From Glaciecola sp947496235 (GTDB taxonomy: Bacteria > Pseudomonadota > Gammaproteobacteria > Enterobacterales > Alteromonadaceae): DNA of 64,000 nucleotides. The stretch is from NCBI RefSeq assembly GCF_050306235.1, contig NZ_JBLWFH010000011.1:62001-126000 (forward strand), in the 5' to 3' direction. The notes beneath the pieces are model-generated. The model had not been told where the DNA came from, searched no databases, and saw only the letters and a program-made list of their open reading frames with translations. How positions within the stretch are numbered: position 1 is the stretch's first letter; each line of letters begins with the position of its first letter. Shown here one piece after another: positions 1 to 8,568 of this stretch. Both the position numbers and the translations under genes were made by a program.

Positions 1-70
1 GAAGCAGGTTTTTTAATCTCGCCTGTAAACACCATTTATAAACAAGGTCAACATGAGCGTTGCAAGCAAA

Positions 71-92
71 ACCCTATTTATTGATATAGGGT
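71..92 (-). terminator. Hairpin overlapping the stop of the MBL-fold gene
   Basis: Inverted repeat ACCCTAT (71-77) / ATAGGGT (86-92) with an 8-nt loop that contains the TAA stop. On the minus strand the stem is followed by TTTTGC, a short T run, so it looks like a weak intrinsic terminator. Confidence 0.5.
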
Positions 93-926
93 CTTAATCC
101 AACGCTCTTCATTGATAAACTGCCAAGCCCAAGATTTCCATTTTTCTTCTAGCCCAGCTTCAACCACTTCAGCTTCGGACATGCCTTTGGCTTTTTGCGC
201 CTGAACATATTGATGTGTTTGCTCAATCATATCAACAAAACGCATCAGGTCTTGTTTATTGGCTAATTTACCATGGCCAGGAATAATCTTAGTGGTCGGG
301 TCAATCTTCGCCAACAGCACTTTAATCGCTTCAATGTAACCTTCTACATCACCACCAGCGCCTAAATCAACATATGGGAACATGCCGTTGAAAAAAATAT
401 CCCCTGTATGCAATACATTGGCTTTTTCAAACCATATGGCGCTATCGCCGTCGGTATGCGCACTGGGTAAATGAAATACATGTGCTGTATCACCATTTAT
501 ATGAAATTTAATGCCATCTTTATAGGTAATGACCGGTAACGATTGTTGATCAGCATCTTCTGCTGAAGCTAATCGAATTCTTACGTTTTCATGGGCAAAG
601 ATAGTTGCGCCTTGGTTTTCATGAAAAAATGCATTAGAACCAGTATGGTCGCCATGATAGTGGGTGTTTACTACATACTTGGTTTTCATGTCACTAATGG
701 ATTTTAATTCGGCGGCGATTTTGTCAGCTAATGGTGCATACTGATCATCAATAATTAATAATCCATCGTCACCCGCAGAAACGCCAATATTTCCTCCTGC
801 CCCAGTTAACATATATACAGAGCCTGATACAGATTGAGACGTTACTTCAACATCGGCAAATCTATCTTGTGAAAACGCTACCAGACTCGTTGAGACCAAA
901 GCTGCTATCACCAGTATTCTTTTCAT
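78..926 (-). CDS. Exported metallo-beta-lactamase-fold hydrolase
   Basis: A 282-residue protein with an N-terminal signal peptide (about residues 1-19, ending VAFS-Q), so probably periplasmic. The metal-binding motif HYHGDH is at 89-94, with further ligands His157 (SAHTDGD), Asp176 (HTGD) and His218 (PGHG). This is the full ligand set of the MBL superfamily. The substrate cannot be told; the family includes subclass B-like lactamases, SoxH/quinoprotein-relay-type proteins and general esterases or thioesterases, and nothing here shows that it confers beta-lactam resistance. It is the last gene of a three-gene minus-strand unit after the M17 aminopeptidase and DUF1653 genes, 12 nt behind the latter. 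The start is the ATG at 926. Confidence 0.9.
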   Translation of the reverse strand: MKRILVIAALVSTSLVAFSQDRFADVEVTSQSVSGSVYMLTGAGGNIGVSAGDDGLLIIDDQYAPLADKIAAELKSISDMKTKYVVNTHYHGDHTGSNAFFHENQGATIFAHENVRIRLASAEDADQQSLPVITYKDGIKFHINGDTAHVFHLPSAHTDGDSAIWFEKANVLHTGDIFFNGMFPYVDLGAGGDVEGYIEAIKVLLAKIDPTTKIIPGHGKLANKQDLMRFVDMIEQTHQYVQAQKAKGMSEAEVVEAGLEEKWKSWAWQFINEERWIKTLYQ

Positions 927-938
927 AATTGTCCTTTA

Positions 939-1166
939 TTAAGTTGTTTCACCACTGTCGTCGACGAATCTAAAACGCGAAACTTTTGTATCGTTGACGG
1001 TTACCATTTCACAGAAATGATTATACGGTCTAACCCAAAGAGCTCGATCACCATAAAGTTGTCGATATAACACCAGTACTTCTTCGGTTTCCGAATGTCT
1101 TACAGAATCAATCACTTCGTAGTAATTGCCTTTATAATGTTGATAACGCCCTTTCTTTAGTTGCAT
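939..1166 (-). CDS. DUF1653 family small protein
   Basis: A 75-residue protein matching the DUF1653 pattern: LKKGRYQHYKGNYYEVID at the start, then the LVLYRQLYGD and LWVRPYNHFCEMV blocks. The fold is a small beta-rich domain of unknown function; no catalytic residues are apparent. There is no signal peptide, so it is cytosolic. Its ATG overlaps the TGA stop of the upstream M17 aminopeptidase gene by one base (TGATG), which implies translational coupling. The family assignment is sound and the function is unknown. Confidence 0.88.
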   Translation of the reverse strand: MQLKKGRYQHYKGNYYEVIDSVRHSETEEVLVLYRQLYGDRALWVRPYNHFCEMVTVNDTKVSRFRFVDDSGETT

Positions 1167-2725
1167 CAGCTGTTACCAAAAATATAGCTTGCCAATAAAC
1201 TAGTGACAGGTGCAGCTGTTGGCTTGCCATGTTGCCAACTCATGTTTTCGACACCTGAGCCTGCAATATCCACATGTGTAAATGGTATAGGTGCAGGCGA
1301 ATCTAAGCCATGCTTATCCAATCCTGACGCTATAGCTAAAAACGCCATCGGGAATTGATGTCCTCTAACAGTAGACACTGATGGAGCATTATTCGAAGAC
1401 AATACATCATCAGCTTTTGTTCTTGGTTGGACAAATTCATAATCTTCACGATGTACCAGGGACTGATGACACATATCTCCCCATAGAAGACCTTGAGAAC
1501 ACAGTTTTTCGTTCACTCCAGATGCCAATGCAGGACCATTTTCTAGCACTGCGGTATAAGGTCCATGTGCAAGCATTGCGTGCCCTGTCAAAGTCGCAAA
1601 ACTGAACACACTTGGATTTATTTCGTTGGCAGCCTGTTCCCTAAAGTGAGACAAAATATCCATCATTACAAGTCTGCCTTCGGCATCGGTATTACCAACA
1701 CGTACTCTTACACCTGAATGCCCAGTAATAATTTCATCTGGGGTGTAGGCTTCCGCATCAACATTGTTTCGTACCGCGGCTATTTCAGCCATCACCTTAA
1801 TGCCTTTGGGTTTCAATAAAGCCAAGGCATACATAAAACCAGCAACCGCTGCTGCACCGCCCTTATCTCGACTCATTCCCGCCATGTGACCATTAACTTT
1901 TAAATCGACTCCACCGGTATCAAAAGTAATGCCTTTTCCGGCTAACATAAGGGTTTCTGAGATTTCTCCTTGTCCGGTATAAGTCAATTGAATAACTCTA
2001 GGTTGATGGCGCTGAACATGTAATGAAGCTCGCGCAACTGCATGCAGGGCGGGATATTGATCGAACAATTGCTTTTCATCATCAATAATAGTGATATCTA
2101 CATCAGTATGCGAGAACAATGCTTGGCAATAATCCGCAAAGCCGGGTGGTGCCATACGCTCTGGCTCTGTACCACATAAATCTCGTGCAACACGTTTTCC
2201 CGCTTCAGTCGCTATAAGTTGTTTAATTAAAACCTCGTCGGCACCAATTAATGCGATTTGTTGCACGGGTTCAAGACTATCTTCACCGAGTGATTGTCTA
2301 GCTTCCAATGGTTGGTATAGACCTTGGCACAACCCCAAGTAAAACACGCCTAATGCTTTAGCAAAAAGGTCTTTTTTATGATCGGGTAAATTATTAAGCT
2401 CAACGGAAACCACTGGTTTTGTGGATTTCAGTTCAATCAATAAATCCGCATGTTGCCTACCTAAATCAAATATTCGCCTTACATCATCATAGTCTCGGGT
2501 TAGCTTTCCCGTTGGTATATGTAACAAGCGTCCCCCGGGAAAACTAGAATCTAGTAACAATGACACTTTATCACCCACTCTAGGGTCTAGGGCATGCTGC
2601 TCATCCATTACATTAGATAATTCAGAAAACACCTCAGAACTCGATTGGTCTGACACAACAATAGATAAATCAAAAGAAGAAAAAGGACCCGATGACGCTA
2701 AGCCAATCGGAGCAGGAAAAGACAT
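1166..2725 (-). CDS. M17 family leucyl-type aminopeptidase
   Basis: A 519-residue cytosolic metalloaminopeptidase of family M17, which removes N-terminal residues from peptides using two divalent metals. The metal and active-site set can be read: Lys264 and Asp269 in LAGKGITFDTGG, Asp287 in SRDKGG, and Asp347/Glu349/Arg351 in the signature NTDAEGRL. The variable N-terminal domain is residues 1 to about 170. It differs from classical PepA in its N-terminal half, so it is called a family member and not PepA. The ATG at 2725 has a GGAG Shine-Dalgarno. It is the first gene of the unit with DUF1653 and the MBL-fold hydrolase. Confidence 0.92.
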   Translation of the reverse strand: MSFPAPIGLASSGPFSSFDLSIVVSDQSSSEVFSELSNVMDEQHALDPRVGDKVSLLLDSSFPGGRLLHIPTGKLTRDYDDVRRIFDLGRQHADLLIELKSTKPVVSVELNNLPDHKKDLFAKALGVFYLGLCQGLYQPLEARQSLGEDSLEPVQQIALIGADEVLIKQLIATEAGKRVARDLCGTEPERMAPPGFADYCQALFSHTDVDITIIDDEKQLFDQYPALHAVARASLHVQRHQPRVIQLTYTGQGEISETLMLAGKGITFDTGGVDLKVNGHMAGMSRDKGGAAAVAGFMYALALLKPKGIKVMAEIAAVRNNVDAEAYTPDEIITGHSGVRVRVGNTDAEGRLVMMDILSHFREQAANEINPSVFSFATLTGHAMLAHGPYTAVLENGPALASGVNEKLCSQGLLWGDMCHQSLVHREDYEFVQPRTKADDVLSSNNAPSVSTVRGHQFPMAFLAIASGLDKHGLDSPAPIPFTHVDIAGSGVENMSWQHGKPTAAPVTSLLASYIFGNS

Positions 2726-2861
2726 AAAATCTCCTGTGTAGATAAGTTAAACAATAGTATAGACAAATTTTAACTGTAATGAATTATCCGAATCTAAAGA
2801 TAATTCAGAAACTTCAGTTATGAAGTTAACGCTAAACACGCTTTAAATAACTTCGTTTAAT

Positions 2862-3932
2862 TTACACTTTTTCTAAATCAAAAGTAAGTTGATGGGAATC
2901 TTCTGGTATTGCGTCTACCAGACCAATATGTACACCTAATAAACGGGCTGATTTACCATTTCCTCTTTTAAATGCTTCATGTAAAAGGCTGGAAAAGATG
3001 TCGAGGTTAATGCTGTTAAATTTCTGTTCCTTAGTGGTTTGATGAAAGTCAGCAAACTTTACTTTAACCCCCAATTTATCAATTCGGTTTTCGTTTATAT
3101 AGTTTTTAGCGCGTTTCTTAAGTTCAGGTATTAAGCGTTCGGACATGTACTCACTCAAGGCTTGTTCATTATTGAGATTTTCCGAAAATGTATGTTCTAC
3201 TCCAACTGACTTTCTTATCCGCGAAACTTCGACACCTCTGTTGTCGATAGCATTGCATTTGCGCCACAGCGAAGCGCCAAATTTGCCAAATCGAGCGATA
3301 ACATCCTTTTGTTCTAGCTCTCGAATATCTTTGCCCGTTAACCAACCAAGGGTTTTTAACTTTTCAAAAGTGACCTTCCCCACCCCTGGTATTTTATTTA
3401 ATGGTAAATTATCAATAAAGGATTGCAGGTTCTCTGGGGTTACAACATATTGCCCGTTAGGCTTATTCATATCTGACGCCACTTTAGCCACAAATTTCAG
3501 TGGTGCAACGCCAGCAGATGCGGTTAAATTAAGTTCATCTTGGATACACTGCCTTATTTCCTGGGCAATCAGAGTCGCAGAACCATTGCAGTGCATCGTA
3601 TCAGTCACATCTAAATAGGCTTCATCTAGAGAAAGGGGCTCGATAAGGTCGGTGTAGCGCTTGAATATACTGCGAATATGCTGACTTACTTCCTTATAAA
3701 CTTGCATTCTGCCCGGCACTATAATCAACTCTGGGCATTTTCTCACAGCAATTGCCGTCGGCATTGCTGAGTGAATACCGTACTGCCGAGCAATGTAGTT
3801 GCAAGTGGATAGCACACCGCGGGTGCGTGAACGTCCGCCAACAGCTACCGGTTTATCAGCTAGTTCTGGTGCATCTCTGATCTCTACAGCTACGTAAAAC
3901 GCATCCATATCAACATGAATAAACTTTTTCAT
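2862..3932 (-). CDS. dinB: DNA polymerase IV (Y-family translesion polymerase)
   Basis: A 356-residue error-prone polymerase that extends past lesions and misaligned primers. The N-terminal MKKFIHVDMDAFYVAVE carries the first metal-binding Asp (D8). The second catalytic motif is LSLDEAYLDVT, followed by the helix-hairpin-helix segment LNKIPGVGKVTFEKLKTLG and the little-finger domain. The C terminus LTFDLEKV looks like a beta-clamp-binding tail. Reading can be extended upstream to a TTG at 3974, but the ATG at 3932 matches the family start and has AGGTG about 6 nt upstream. A promoter with a LexA box lies over the extension, so the longer form would not be transcribed whole. SOS induction is expected. 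Confidence 0.97.
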   Translation of the reverse strand: MKKFIHVDMDAFYVAVEIRDAPELADKPVAVGGRSRTRGVLSTCNYIARQYGIHSAMPTAIAVRKCPELIIVPGRMQVYKEVSQHIRSIFKRYTDLIEPLSLDEAYLDVTDTMHCNGSATLIAQEIRQCIQDELNLTASAGVAPLKFVAKVASDMNKPNGQYVVTPENLQSFIDNLPLNKIPGVGKVTFEKLKTLGWLTGKDIRELEQKDVIARFGKFGASLWRKCNAIDNRGVEVSRIRKSVGVEHTFSENLNNEQALSEYMSERLIPELKKRAKNYINENRIDKLGVKVKFADFHQTTKEQKFNSINLDIFSSLLHEAFKRGNGKSARLLGVHIGLVDAIPEDSHQLTFDLEKV

Positions 3933-3945
3933 TCTCGCACCTACA

Positions 3946-3961
3946 CTGTTCATACATACAG
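3946..3961. promoter_or_regulatory. LexA (SOS) box of dinB
   Basis: CTGT-TCATACAT-ACAG is an exact match to the gammaproteobacterial LexA consensus CTGT-N8-ACAG. It lies 14 nt upstream of the dinB ATG and overlaps the predicted -10 element. The divergent gene at 4037 starts 76 bp away and might also feel it. Confidence 0.93.
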
Positions 3962-3988
3962 TAAAACAAAACAACTTGTATTTGTCAA
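3960..3988 (-). promoter_or_regulatory. Predicted sigma70 promoter of dinB
   Basis: On the minus strand TTGACA (3988-3983) is a perfect -35. After 17 bp comes TTTACT (3965-3960) as -10. The -10 runs into the LexA box, so bound LexA would block RNA polymerase. Confidence 0.75.
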
Positions 3989-4036
3989 TCTACGACTTTA
4001 TGCTATAGTTTTTGAATAACTTATAACCAAGTTTTT

Positions 4037-4723
4037 ATGAAGACACTACTTTTAACCTTAGTTCTTGTTAGTGGTGCGGTTTTCGCAAAACCGCCGGAAA
4101 GTACTATGCAACTTGGTATGGTTATATTTCCTCCTTTCACTATCGTGGATGACGGTGGCAGTTGTCAGGGCACCTTAAATGATCTGATGACAAACGTTTT
4201 CAAAGAGTCTACCTATAATTTCCATCTTACCTGTGCATCGCCTAAACGCATCTATAGAAGTATTACGAATAACTCGTTAGATCTTTCTATTAATGTAAAA
4301 ACCACAAAAATGCTCGAAGGGCTTTTGAGTTACTCTGAAATTCCATTTTCTAGATTGACCATCATTCAAGGTCGTAATCCAAATGCTAAGGAAAAAAATA
4401 CGGTTTCTTTATTGTATGGGTTTGACTATAACGGACACGCTAAGCGTTTAATAGACAGTGGGGTGGCGCCTGTTCATTCTAATTCAGTCGAAGTTGTAAC
4501 CAATGCTTTTCTGTTAGGTAGAACAGAGTACTTACTTGCCTATAAAAGACCTTATGAGCATTTTAAACAGAAACTTGAATTGTCAGACACACCGCCCATT
4601 AAAGACATAATAATAGAAGAAGTGGATAGCATAGATGCCTTCATTGCTGTTAATAAGGGCAGCAAAGAACACGATAAACTTATCTCGTTGGTCAATTCTC
4701 GCTGGGTAAGAGCAGCAGACTAA
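4037..4723 (+). CDS. Periplasmic solute-binding-like protein (SBP family 3 type)
   Basis: A 228-residue protein with a clear signal peptide (MKTLLLTLVLVSGAVFA). The mature part has the look of an extracellular solute-binding protein of family 3: a strand block LGMVIFPPFTIVDDGG, then QGTLNDLMTNVF, and a late block IDAFIAVNKGSKEHDKLISLVN. No ABC permease or ATPase gene is adjacent. Many such solitary proteins in Alteromonadales and Shewanella are orphan or signalling proteins, so transport is not shown. Its stop overlaps the end of nqrM on the other strand by a few bases. The ligand is unknown. Confidence 0.75.
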   Translation: MKTLLLTLVLVSGAVFAKPPESTMQLGMVIFPPFTIVDDGGSCQGTLNDLMTNVFKESTYNFHLTCASPKRIYRSITNNSLDLSINVKTTKMLEGLLSYSEIPFSRLTIIQGRNPNAKEKNTVSLLYGFDYNGHAKRLIDSGVAPVHSNSVEVVTNAFLLGRTEYLLAYKRPYEHFKQKLELSDTPPIKDIIIEEVDSIDAFIAVNKGSKEHDKLISLVNSRWVRAAD

Positions 4724-4953
4724 AGAATCTGATTATCTTTCCATTCTTTAAGCTTTTCTTCTCTAGCCTCTTGTTTAGCTAGCCTTGCTTTTTTACGATC
4801 GCAGGGCTCAGGGCAATCACAAGCTTTACTAACGCCTAAAGCGCCAAGCCCACCACAAGAACCAGAAATGCTTTTTTTCTGAAAAATATAACCAACACCC
4901 ATGGCCAACACCATAAGTAGAAAGAAAACAAACGCTAAAATGAATGTACTCAA
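4720..4953 (-). CDS. nqrM: Na+-NQR maturation protein NqrM
   Basis: A 77-residue membrane protein (DUF539) needed to assemble the iron centre held between NqrD and NqrE. One transmembrane helix (about residues 3-24) precedes a conserved Cys-rich segment: Cys33 in SGSCGGLG, then Cys45, Cys47 and Cys51 in ACDCPEPCDRKK, and a charged C-terminal helix. It sits 9 nt downstream of apbE and closes the nqr gene group. Size, Cys pattern and location all fit the family. Confidence 0.95.
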   Translation of the reverse strand: MSTFILAFVFFLLMVLAMGVGYIFQKKSISGSCGGLGALGVSKACDCPEPCDRKKARLAKQEAREEKLKEWKDNQIL

Positions 4954-4962
4954 AATTTGCCT

Positions 4963-5997
4963 CTAATGCATTACTGACACTGTCTTGTCAAAGGCAGTCG
5001 AATGATATTCTACGAAATCTTCGCCTTCCTTAACAACAAACAATGCCGGAATATTCTCTGATTCAGCGAAAGCTAAACCTTTTTCTTTTCCCATCACAAT
5101 TAATGCCGTGGCCAGTCCATCTGCCATCATACTGGATTTATGAATCACACTTACAGCTGCCAAATTATGCTGTATGGGTTTAGCAGTAGAAGGATCGATC
5201 AAATGAGAATATCGAATACCGTCTTTTTCGAAATAGTTACGATAATCTCCAGATGTGGCTATCGCATTGTCACCGATAGAAATAATAACCTGAGCTGCTC
5301 TTTGGTTGGTCACAGGCTTTTCGATGGCTATTAACCAATCTTTATCTTCGGATTTCTTTCCTGAAATGCGCATTTCCCCACCAATATCCACTAAATAGTT
5401 AGTAATATGGTAAGACTCAAGTAAAGCAGCAATTTCATCTACCGCATAACCTTTGGCAATAGTCGATAAATCTATATACACATCAGGATGTGATTTAATT
5501 ACAGCTCTATCATTTAATTGGAATTTATCTAGACCTACAAATTGCCTAACTTCTTCCACGTCTTCGTTTGTAGGCACTTTATTAGGCCTCATTGTAGGAC
5601 CAAATCCCCAAAGGTTAACCAATGGACCAACGGTAATATCTAGCGCACCCATGCTCATGTGATGCAGTTCTATGGCTGCAGCTAGCACAAATTCCGTTTC
5701 AGCACTAATCCTAAAAGGAACGCCAGCAGGTGCTTTATTTAATCGCGATAGTTCTGAATCATTAATATAGGTAGACATTAAATTATTAATCTGTTGAAGA
5801 CTTTGTTTAATTTCTAGATCTATCTGCTCTGTGTTAATTCGTTCTGCTTGAATATCATCGAGCACGAACTTGACGTTATACATGGTGCCCATGGTTGGTC
5901 CTGAAAAAGCAATCATCTCAGGGCTTTTAGGTGCACAACCAGTAACACTCAATAATGAACATAATGTTATTAGAACTAGAAAAAATCTGATACTCAT
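4963..5997 (-). CDS. apbE: FAD:protein FMN transferase ApbE
   Basis: A 344-residue lipoprotein (lipobox SVTGC, Cys21) that transfers FMN from FAD to Thr residues of NqrB and NqrC on the periplasmic side. Family motifs visible are SGPTMGTMYNVKF near the N terminus, IDLSTIAKGYAVDEIA, DIGGEMRISG, TSGDYRNYF and SHLIDPSTAKPI. It follows nqrF by 69 nt with an intrinsic terminator in the gap and precedes nqrM by 9 nt, so apbE-nqrM may be expressed by readthrough or from their own start. The substrate motif SGAT is present in the NqrB and NqrC encoded here. Confidence 0.96.
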   Translation of the reverse strand: MSIRFFLVLITLCSLLSVTGCAPKSPEMIAFSGPTMGTMYNVKFVLDDIQAERINTEQIDLEIKQSLQQINNLMSTYINDSELSRLNKAPAGVPFRISAETEFVLAAAIELHHMSMGALDITVGPLVNLWGFGPTMRPNKVPTNEDVEEVRQFVGLDKFQLNDRAVIKSHPDVYIDLSTIAKGYAVDEIAALLESYHITNYLVDIGGEMRISGKKSEDKDWLIAIEKPVTNQRAAQVIISIGDNAIATSGDYRNYFEKDGIRYSHLIDPSTAKPIQHNLAAVSVIHKSSMMADGLATALIVMGKEKGLAFAESENIPALFVVKEGEDFVEYHSTAFDKTVSVMH

Positions 5998-6016
5998 CTC
6001 ACAACTTAATCAATAA

Positions 6017-6038
6017 AAAAGGGGCGATTGCCCCTTTT
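6017..6038 (-). terminator. Intrinsic terminator after nqrF
   Basis: AAAAGGGGC (6017-6025), loop GATT, GCCCCTTTT (6030-6038). On the minus strand the GC stem is followed by six Ts. It lies between nqrF and apbE. Confidence 0.88.
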
Positions 6039-6066
6039 AAAGTTACTTAGCGTTATATTATACGCG

Positions 6067-7299
6067 TTAACCGCCGAAGTCGTCCAACATAATGTTGTCG
6101 TCTTCTACACCTAGATCTTTAAGCATGTTAATAACAGCTGCGTTCATCATAGGTGGCCCACACATATAAAACTCACAATCTTCTGGTGCTGGGTGGTCCT
6201 TCAGATAATTCTCTAACAATACGTTGTGAATAAACCCTGTGTACCCTTCCCAATTGTCTTCCGGTTGAGGATCAGACAAAGCCACATACCAATTAAAATT
6301 GTCATTCTCTTTTTGTAGGGTATCAAAATCTTCTACATAGAACATTTCACGTAATGAGCGTGCACCATACCAGAATGAAATCTTACGCTTAGATTTAAGT
6401 CGACGCAATTGGTCAAAGATATGTGAACGCATAGGCGCCATACCTGCACCACCGCCAATAAACACCATTTCAGCGTCTGTATCCTTGGCGAAGAATTCAC
6501 CAAATGGACCTGAAATCGTCACTTTATCACCTGGCTTAAGCGACCAAATGAAAGATGACATCTTACCCGCAGGTAGACTCAAATTATTCGGTGGCGGCGT
6601 AGCGATACGCACGTTAAGCATGATAATGCCTTCTTCTTCTGGGTAATTCGCCATTGAGTATGCACGAATTGTCTCTTCGTCTACTTTTGATTCAATGTCA
6701 AAGAAGCCGAAGCGCTCCCAATCACCTCGGTATTCCTGCGGAATATCGAAATCTTTGTATTTCACATGATGAGGTGGAGCTTCAATTTGAATATAACCAC
6801 CGGCACGGAAAGGCACGCTTTCACCGTCTGGAATGCCAAGTTTAAGTTCTTTAATGAAAGTAGCTTCGTTATTATTAGAAATAACTTCACACTCCCATTT
6901 TTTAATACCAAATACTTCTTCTGGAAGTTCGATTTTCATGTCTTGCTTAATCGCTACCTGACATGACAAACGGCAACCTTCTTTAGCTTCACGTTTAGTG
7001 ATGTGATCGAGTTCGGTAGGCAGAATCTCACCGCCACCTTCTTTAATGTCGACACGACATTGACCACAAGAACCACCGCCACCACAAGCAGATGATACAA
7101 AGATACCAGCGTCAGCTAGCGCACCAAGTAACTTACCGCCAGGAGAAGCTGTTATAGCCTTATCTGGATCGTCGTTAATGATGATTTGAACATCACCACT
7201 GGGCACTAATTTTGATTTTGCAAAAGTGATGATAAGTACAAGTACCAACACTATTGCGATAAACATACCTACGCCAAGGTAGATTTCAGACTGATTCAT
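6067..7299 (-). CDS. nqrF: Na+-translocating NADH:quinone reductase subunit F
   Basis: The 410-residue NADH-oxidising entry subunit of Na+-NQR. One N-terminal membrane helix (about 8-27) is followed by a 2Fe-2S domain with Cys72, Cys78, Cys81 (SACGGGGSCGQC) and Cys113. Next come the FAD-binding RAYSMANYPEE segment and the NADH-binding part with GGGAGMAPMRS and CEFYMCGPPMM. Electrons pass from NADH through FAD to the 2Fe-2S centre. It is the last gene of nqrABCDEF, 13 nt behind nqrE, with a strong AAGGGGGA Shine-Dalgarno, and is followed by a terminator. Confidence 0.98.
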   Translation of the reverse strand: MNQSEIYLGVGMFIAIVLVLVLIITFAKSKLVPSGDVQIIINDDPDKAITASPGGKLLGALADAGIFVSSACGGGGSCGQCRVDIKEGGGEILPTELDHITKREAKEGCRLSCQVAIKQDMKIELPEEVFGIKKWECEVISNNNEATFIKELKLGIPDGESVPFRAGGYIQIEAPPHHVKYKDFDIPQEYRGDWERFGFFDIESKVDEETIRAYSMANYPEEEGIIMLNVRIATPPPNNLSLPAGKMSSFIWSLKPGDKVTISGPFGEFFAKDTDAEMVFIGGGAGMAPMRSHIFDQLRRLKSKRKISFWYGARSLREMFYVEDFDTLQKENDNFNWYVALSDPQPEDNWEGYTGFIHNVLLENYLKDHPAPEDCEFYMCGPPMMNAAVINMLKDLGVEDDNIMLDDFGG

Positions 7300-7312
7300 G
7301 ATTTAATCCCCC

Positions 7313-7921
7313 TTACAACGATATACCAGTGAAAGACTGGAAGCCTAATGCCATTAGACCAGCAATCATAAACACTGAACCTAGACCGCGAAGGCCATCC
7401 GGTATATCTGCGTATTTTAACTTCTCACGAACAGATGCTAATAAAACAATAGCAATTGCCCAACCTAAACCGCTTCCAACGCCGTAAACAACACTCTCAC
7501 CTAGGGTGTATTCACGTTGAACTGCAAACGCCACACCACCGAATATTGCACAGTTTACGGTGATTAGCGGCAAGAAGATCCCTAGCGCGTTGTATAAAGC
7601 AGGGAAAAACTTGTCAAGTAACATTTCCAGAATTTGTACCAAGGCGGCAATTACACCGATAAAGGTTAAGAAGTTTAAGAAACTTAAATCAGCATCAGGG
7701 AATCCAGCCCATGCTAATGCGCCAGGAGCTAAGATGTTTACATAAATAATCTGGTTAACCGGTACTGAAATACCTAGTACCACGATTACAGCAACGCCTA
7801 AACCCATTGATGTTTTGACTTTCTTAGATACCGCGAGAAAAGTACACATACCTAAGAACAGAGACAAAGCCATGTTTTCAACGAAAACAGCTCTAATAGC
7901 TAATGCAATATAATGTTCCAT
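7313..7921 (-). CDS. nqrE: Na+-translocating NADH:quinone reductase subunit E
   Basis: A 202-residue polytopic membrane subunit with about six helices. It pairs with NqrD, and their conserved Cys residues hold the membrane iron centre: Cys26 in FLGMCTFLAVS and Cys120 in ITVNCAIFGGVAFA. NqrD and NqrE share a fold with inverted topology. It lies between nqrD (5 nt gap) and nqrF (13 nt gap). Length and motifs are normal for the family. Confidence 0.97.
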   Translation of the reverse strand: MEHYIALAIRAVFVENMALSLFLGMCTFLAVSKKVKTSMGLGVAVIVVLGISVPVNQIIYVNILAPGALAWAGFPDADLSFLNFLTFIGVIAALVQILEMLLDKFFPALYNALGIFLPLITVNCAIFGGVAFAVQREYTLGESVVYGVGSGLGWAIAIVLLASVREKLKYADIPDGLRGLGSVFMIAGLMALGFQSFTGISL

Positions 7922-7926
7922 AGTAA

Positions 7927-8559
7927 CTATTCCTTAGGTTCTACTTGTTCTGGACGAATGGTACGAATAAACCAAATCATCAGACCGATTAAGAAGAACG
8001 AACTGAAAGGTAGAATCAACAAACCGTTACCTTGATAGAACCCACCATTTTGAACAAGAGGAAGGATTTCAAATCCAAGGATAGTACCAAAACCAAATAA
8101 CTCTTTAATGGTACCAATTACGATTAGGATAAATGAATAACCCAAGCCGTTCCCTATGCCATCTAAGAAACTCATCATAGGAGGGGACTTCATTGCATAA
8201 GCTTCAGCACGTCCCATTACTATACAGTTTGTAATAATCAAACCAACAAATACAGACAGCTGCTTAGAGATTTCATATGAATAAGCTTTCAAAATTTGGT
8301 CAACAACAATTACCAAGGATGCAATTATGGTCATTTGCACGATGATACGTACGCTTGACGGAATATGATTCCGGATAATTGAAATAAACAAATTTGAAAA
8401 CGCAACTACTGAAGTTAGTGCCAATGACATAACCAAAGCAGTTTCAAGTTTAGTTGTAATCGCCAACGCAGAGCAAATACCAAGTACATGCAATGCAATG
8501 GGGTTACTATCGATTATTGGCCCGAAGAGGGCTTTTTTCATTTCTTTAGTATCAGCCAT
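7927..8559 (-). CDS. nqrD: Na+-translocating NADH:quinone reductase subunit D
   Basis: A 210-residue polytopic membrane subunit, partner of NqrE. Conserved Cys residues lie in VLGICSALAITTKLE (about Cys29) and LIITNCIVMGRAEAYA (about Cys112), matching the NqrD/NqrE iron site that needs NqrM for loading. It carries six predicted helices and a charged C terminus. The gene lies 9 nt behind nqrC and 5 nt ahead of nqrE, so it is co-transcribed. Confidence 0.97.
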   Translation of the reverse strand: MADTKEMKKALFGPIIDSNPIALHVLGICSALAITTKLETALVMSLALTSVVAFSNLFISIIRNHIPSSVRIIVQMTIIASLVIVVDQILKAYSYEISKQLSVFVGLIITNCIVMGRAEAYAMKSPPMMSFLDGIGNGLGYSFILIVIGTIKELFGFGTILGFEILPLVQNGGFYQGNGLLILPFSSFFLIGLMIWFIRTIRPEQVEPKE

Positions 8560-8568
8560 GTTCGTGCC

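Noticed and set aside
78..926. Antibiotic-resistance beta-lactamase
   Set aside because: The MBL fold motifs are general to the superfamily, and nothing in the sequence or context indicates a beta-lactam substrate.
3145..3618. A 157-codon open frame on the plus strand across dinB
   Set aside because: Antisense shadow of a well-supported gene with no motif of its own.
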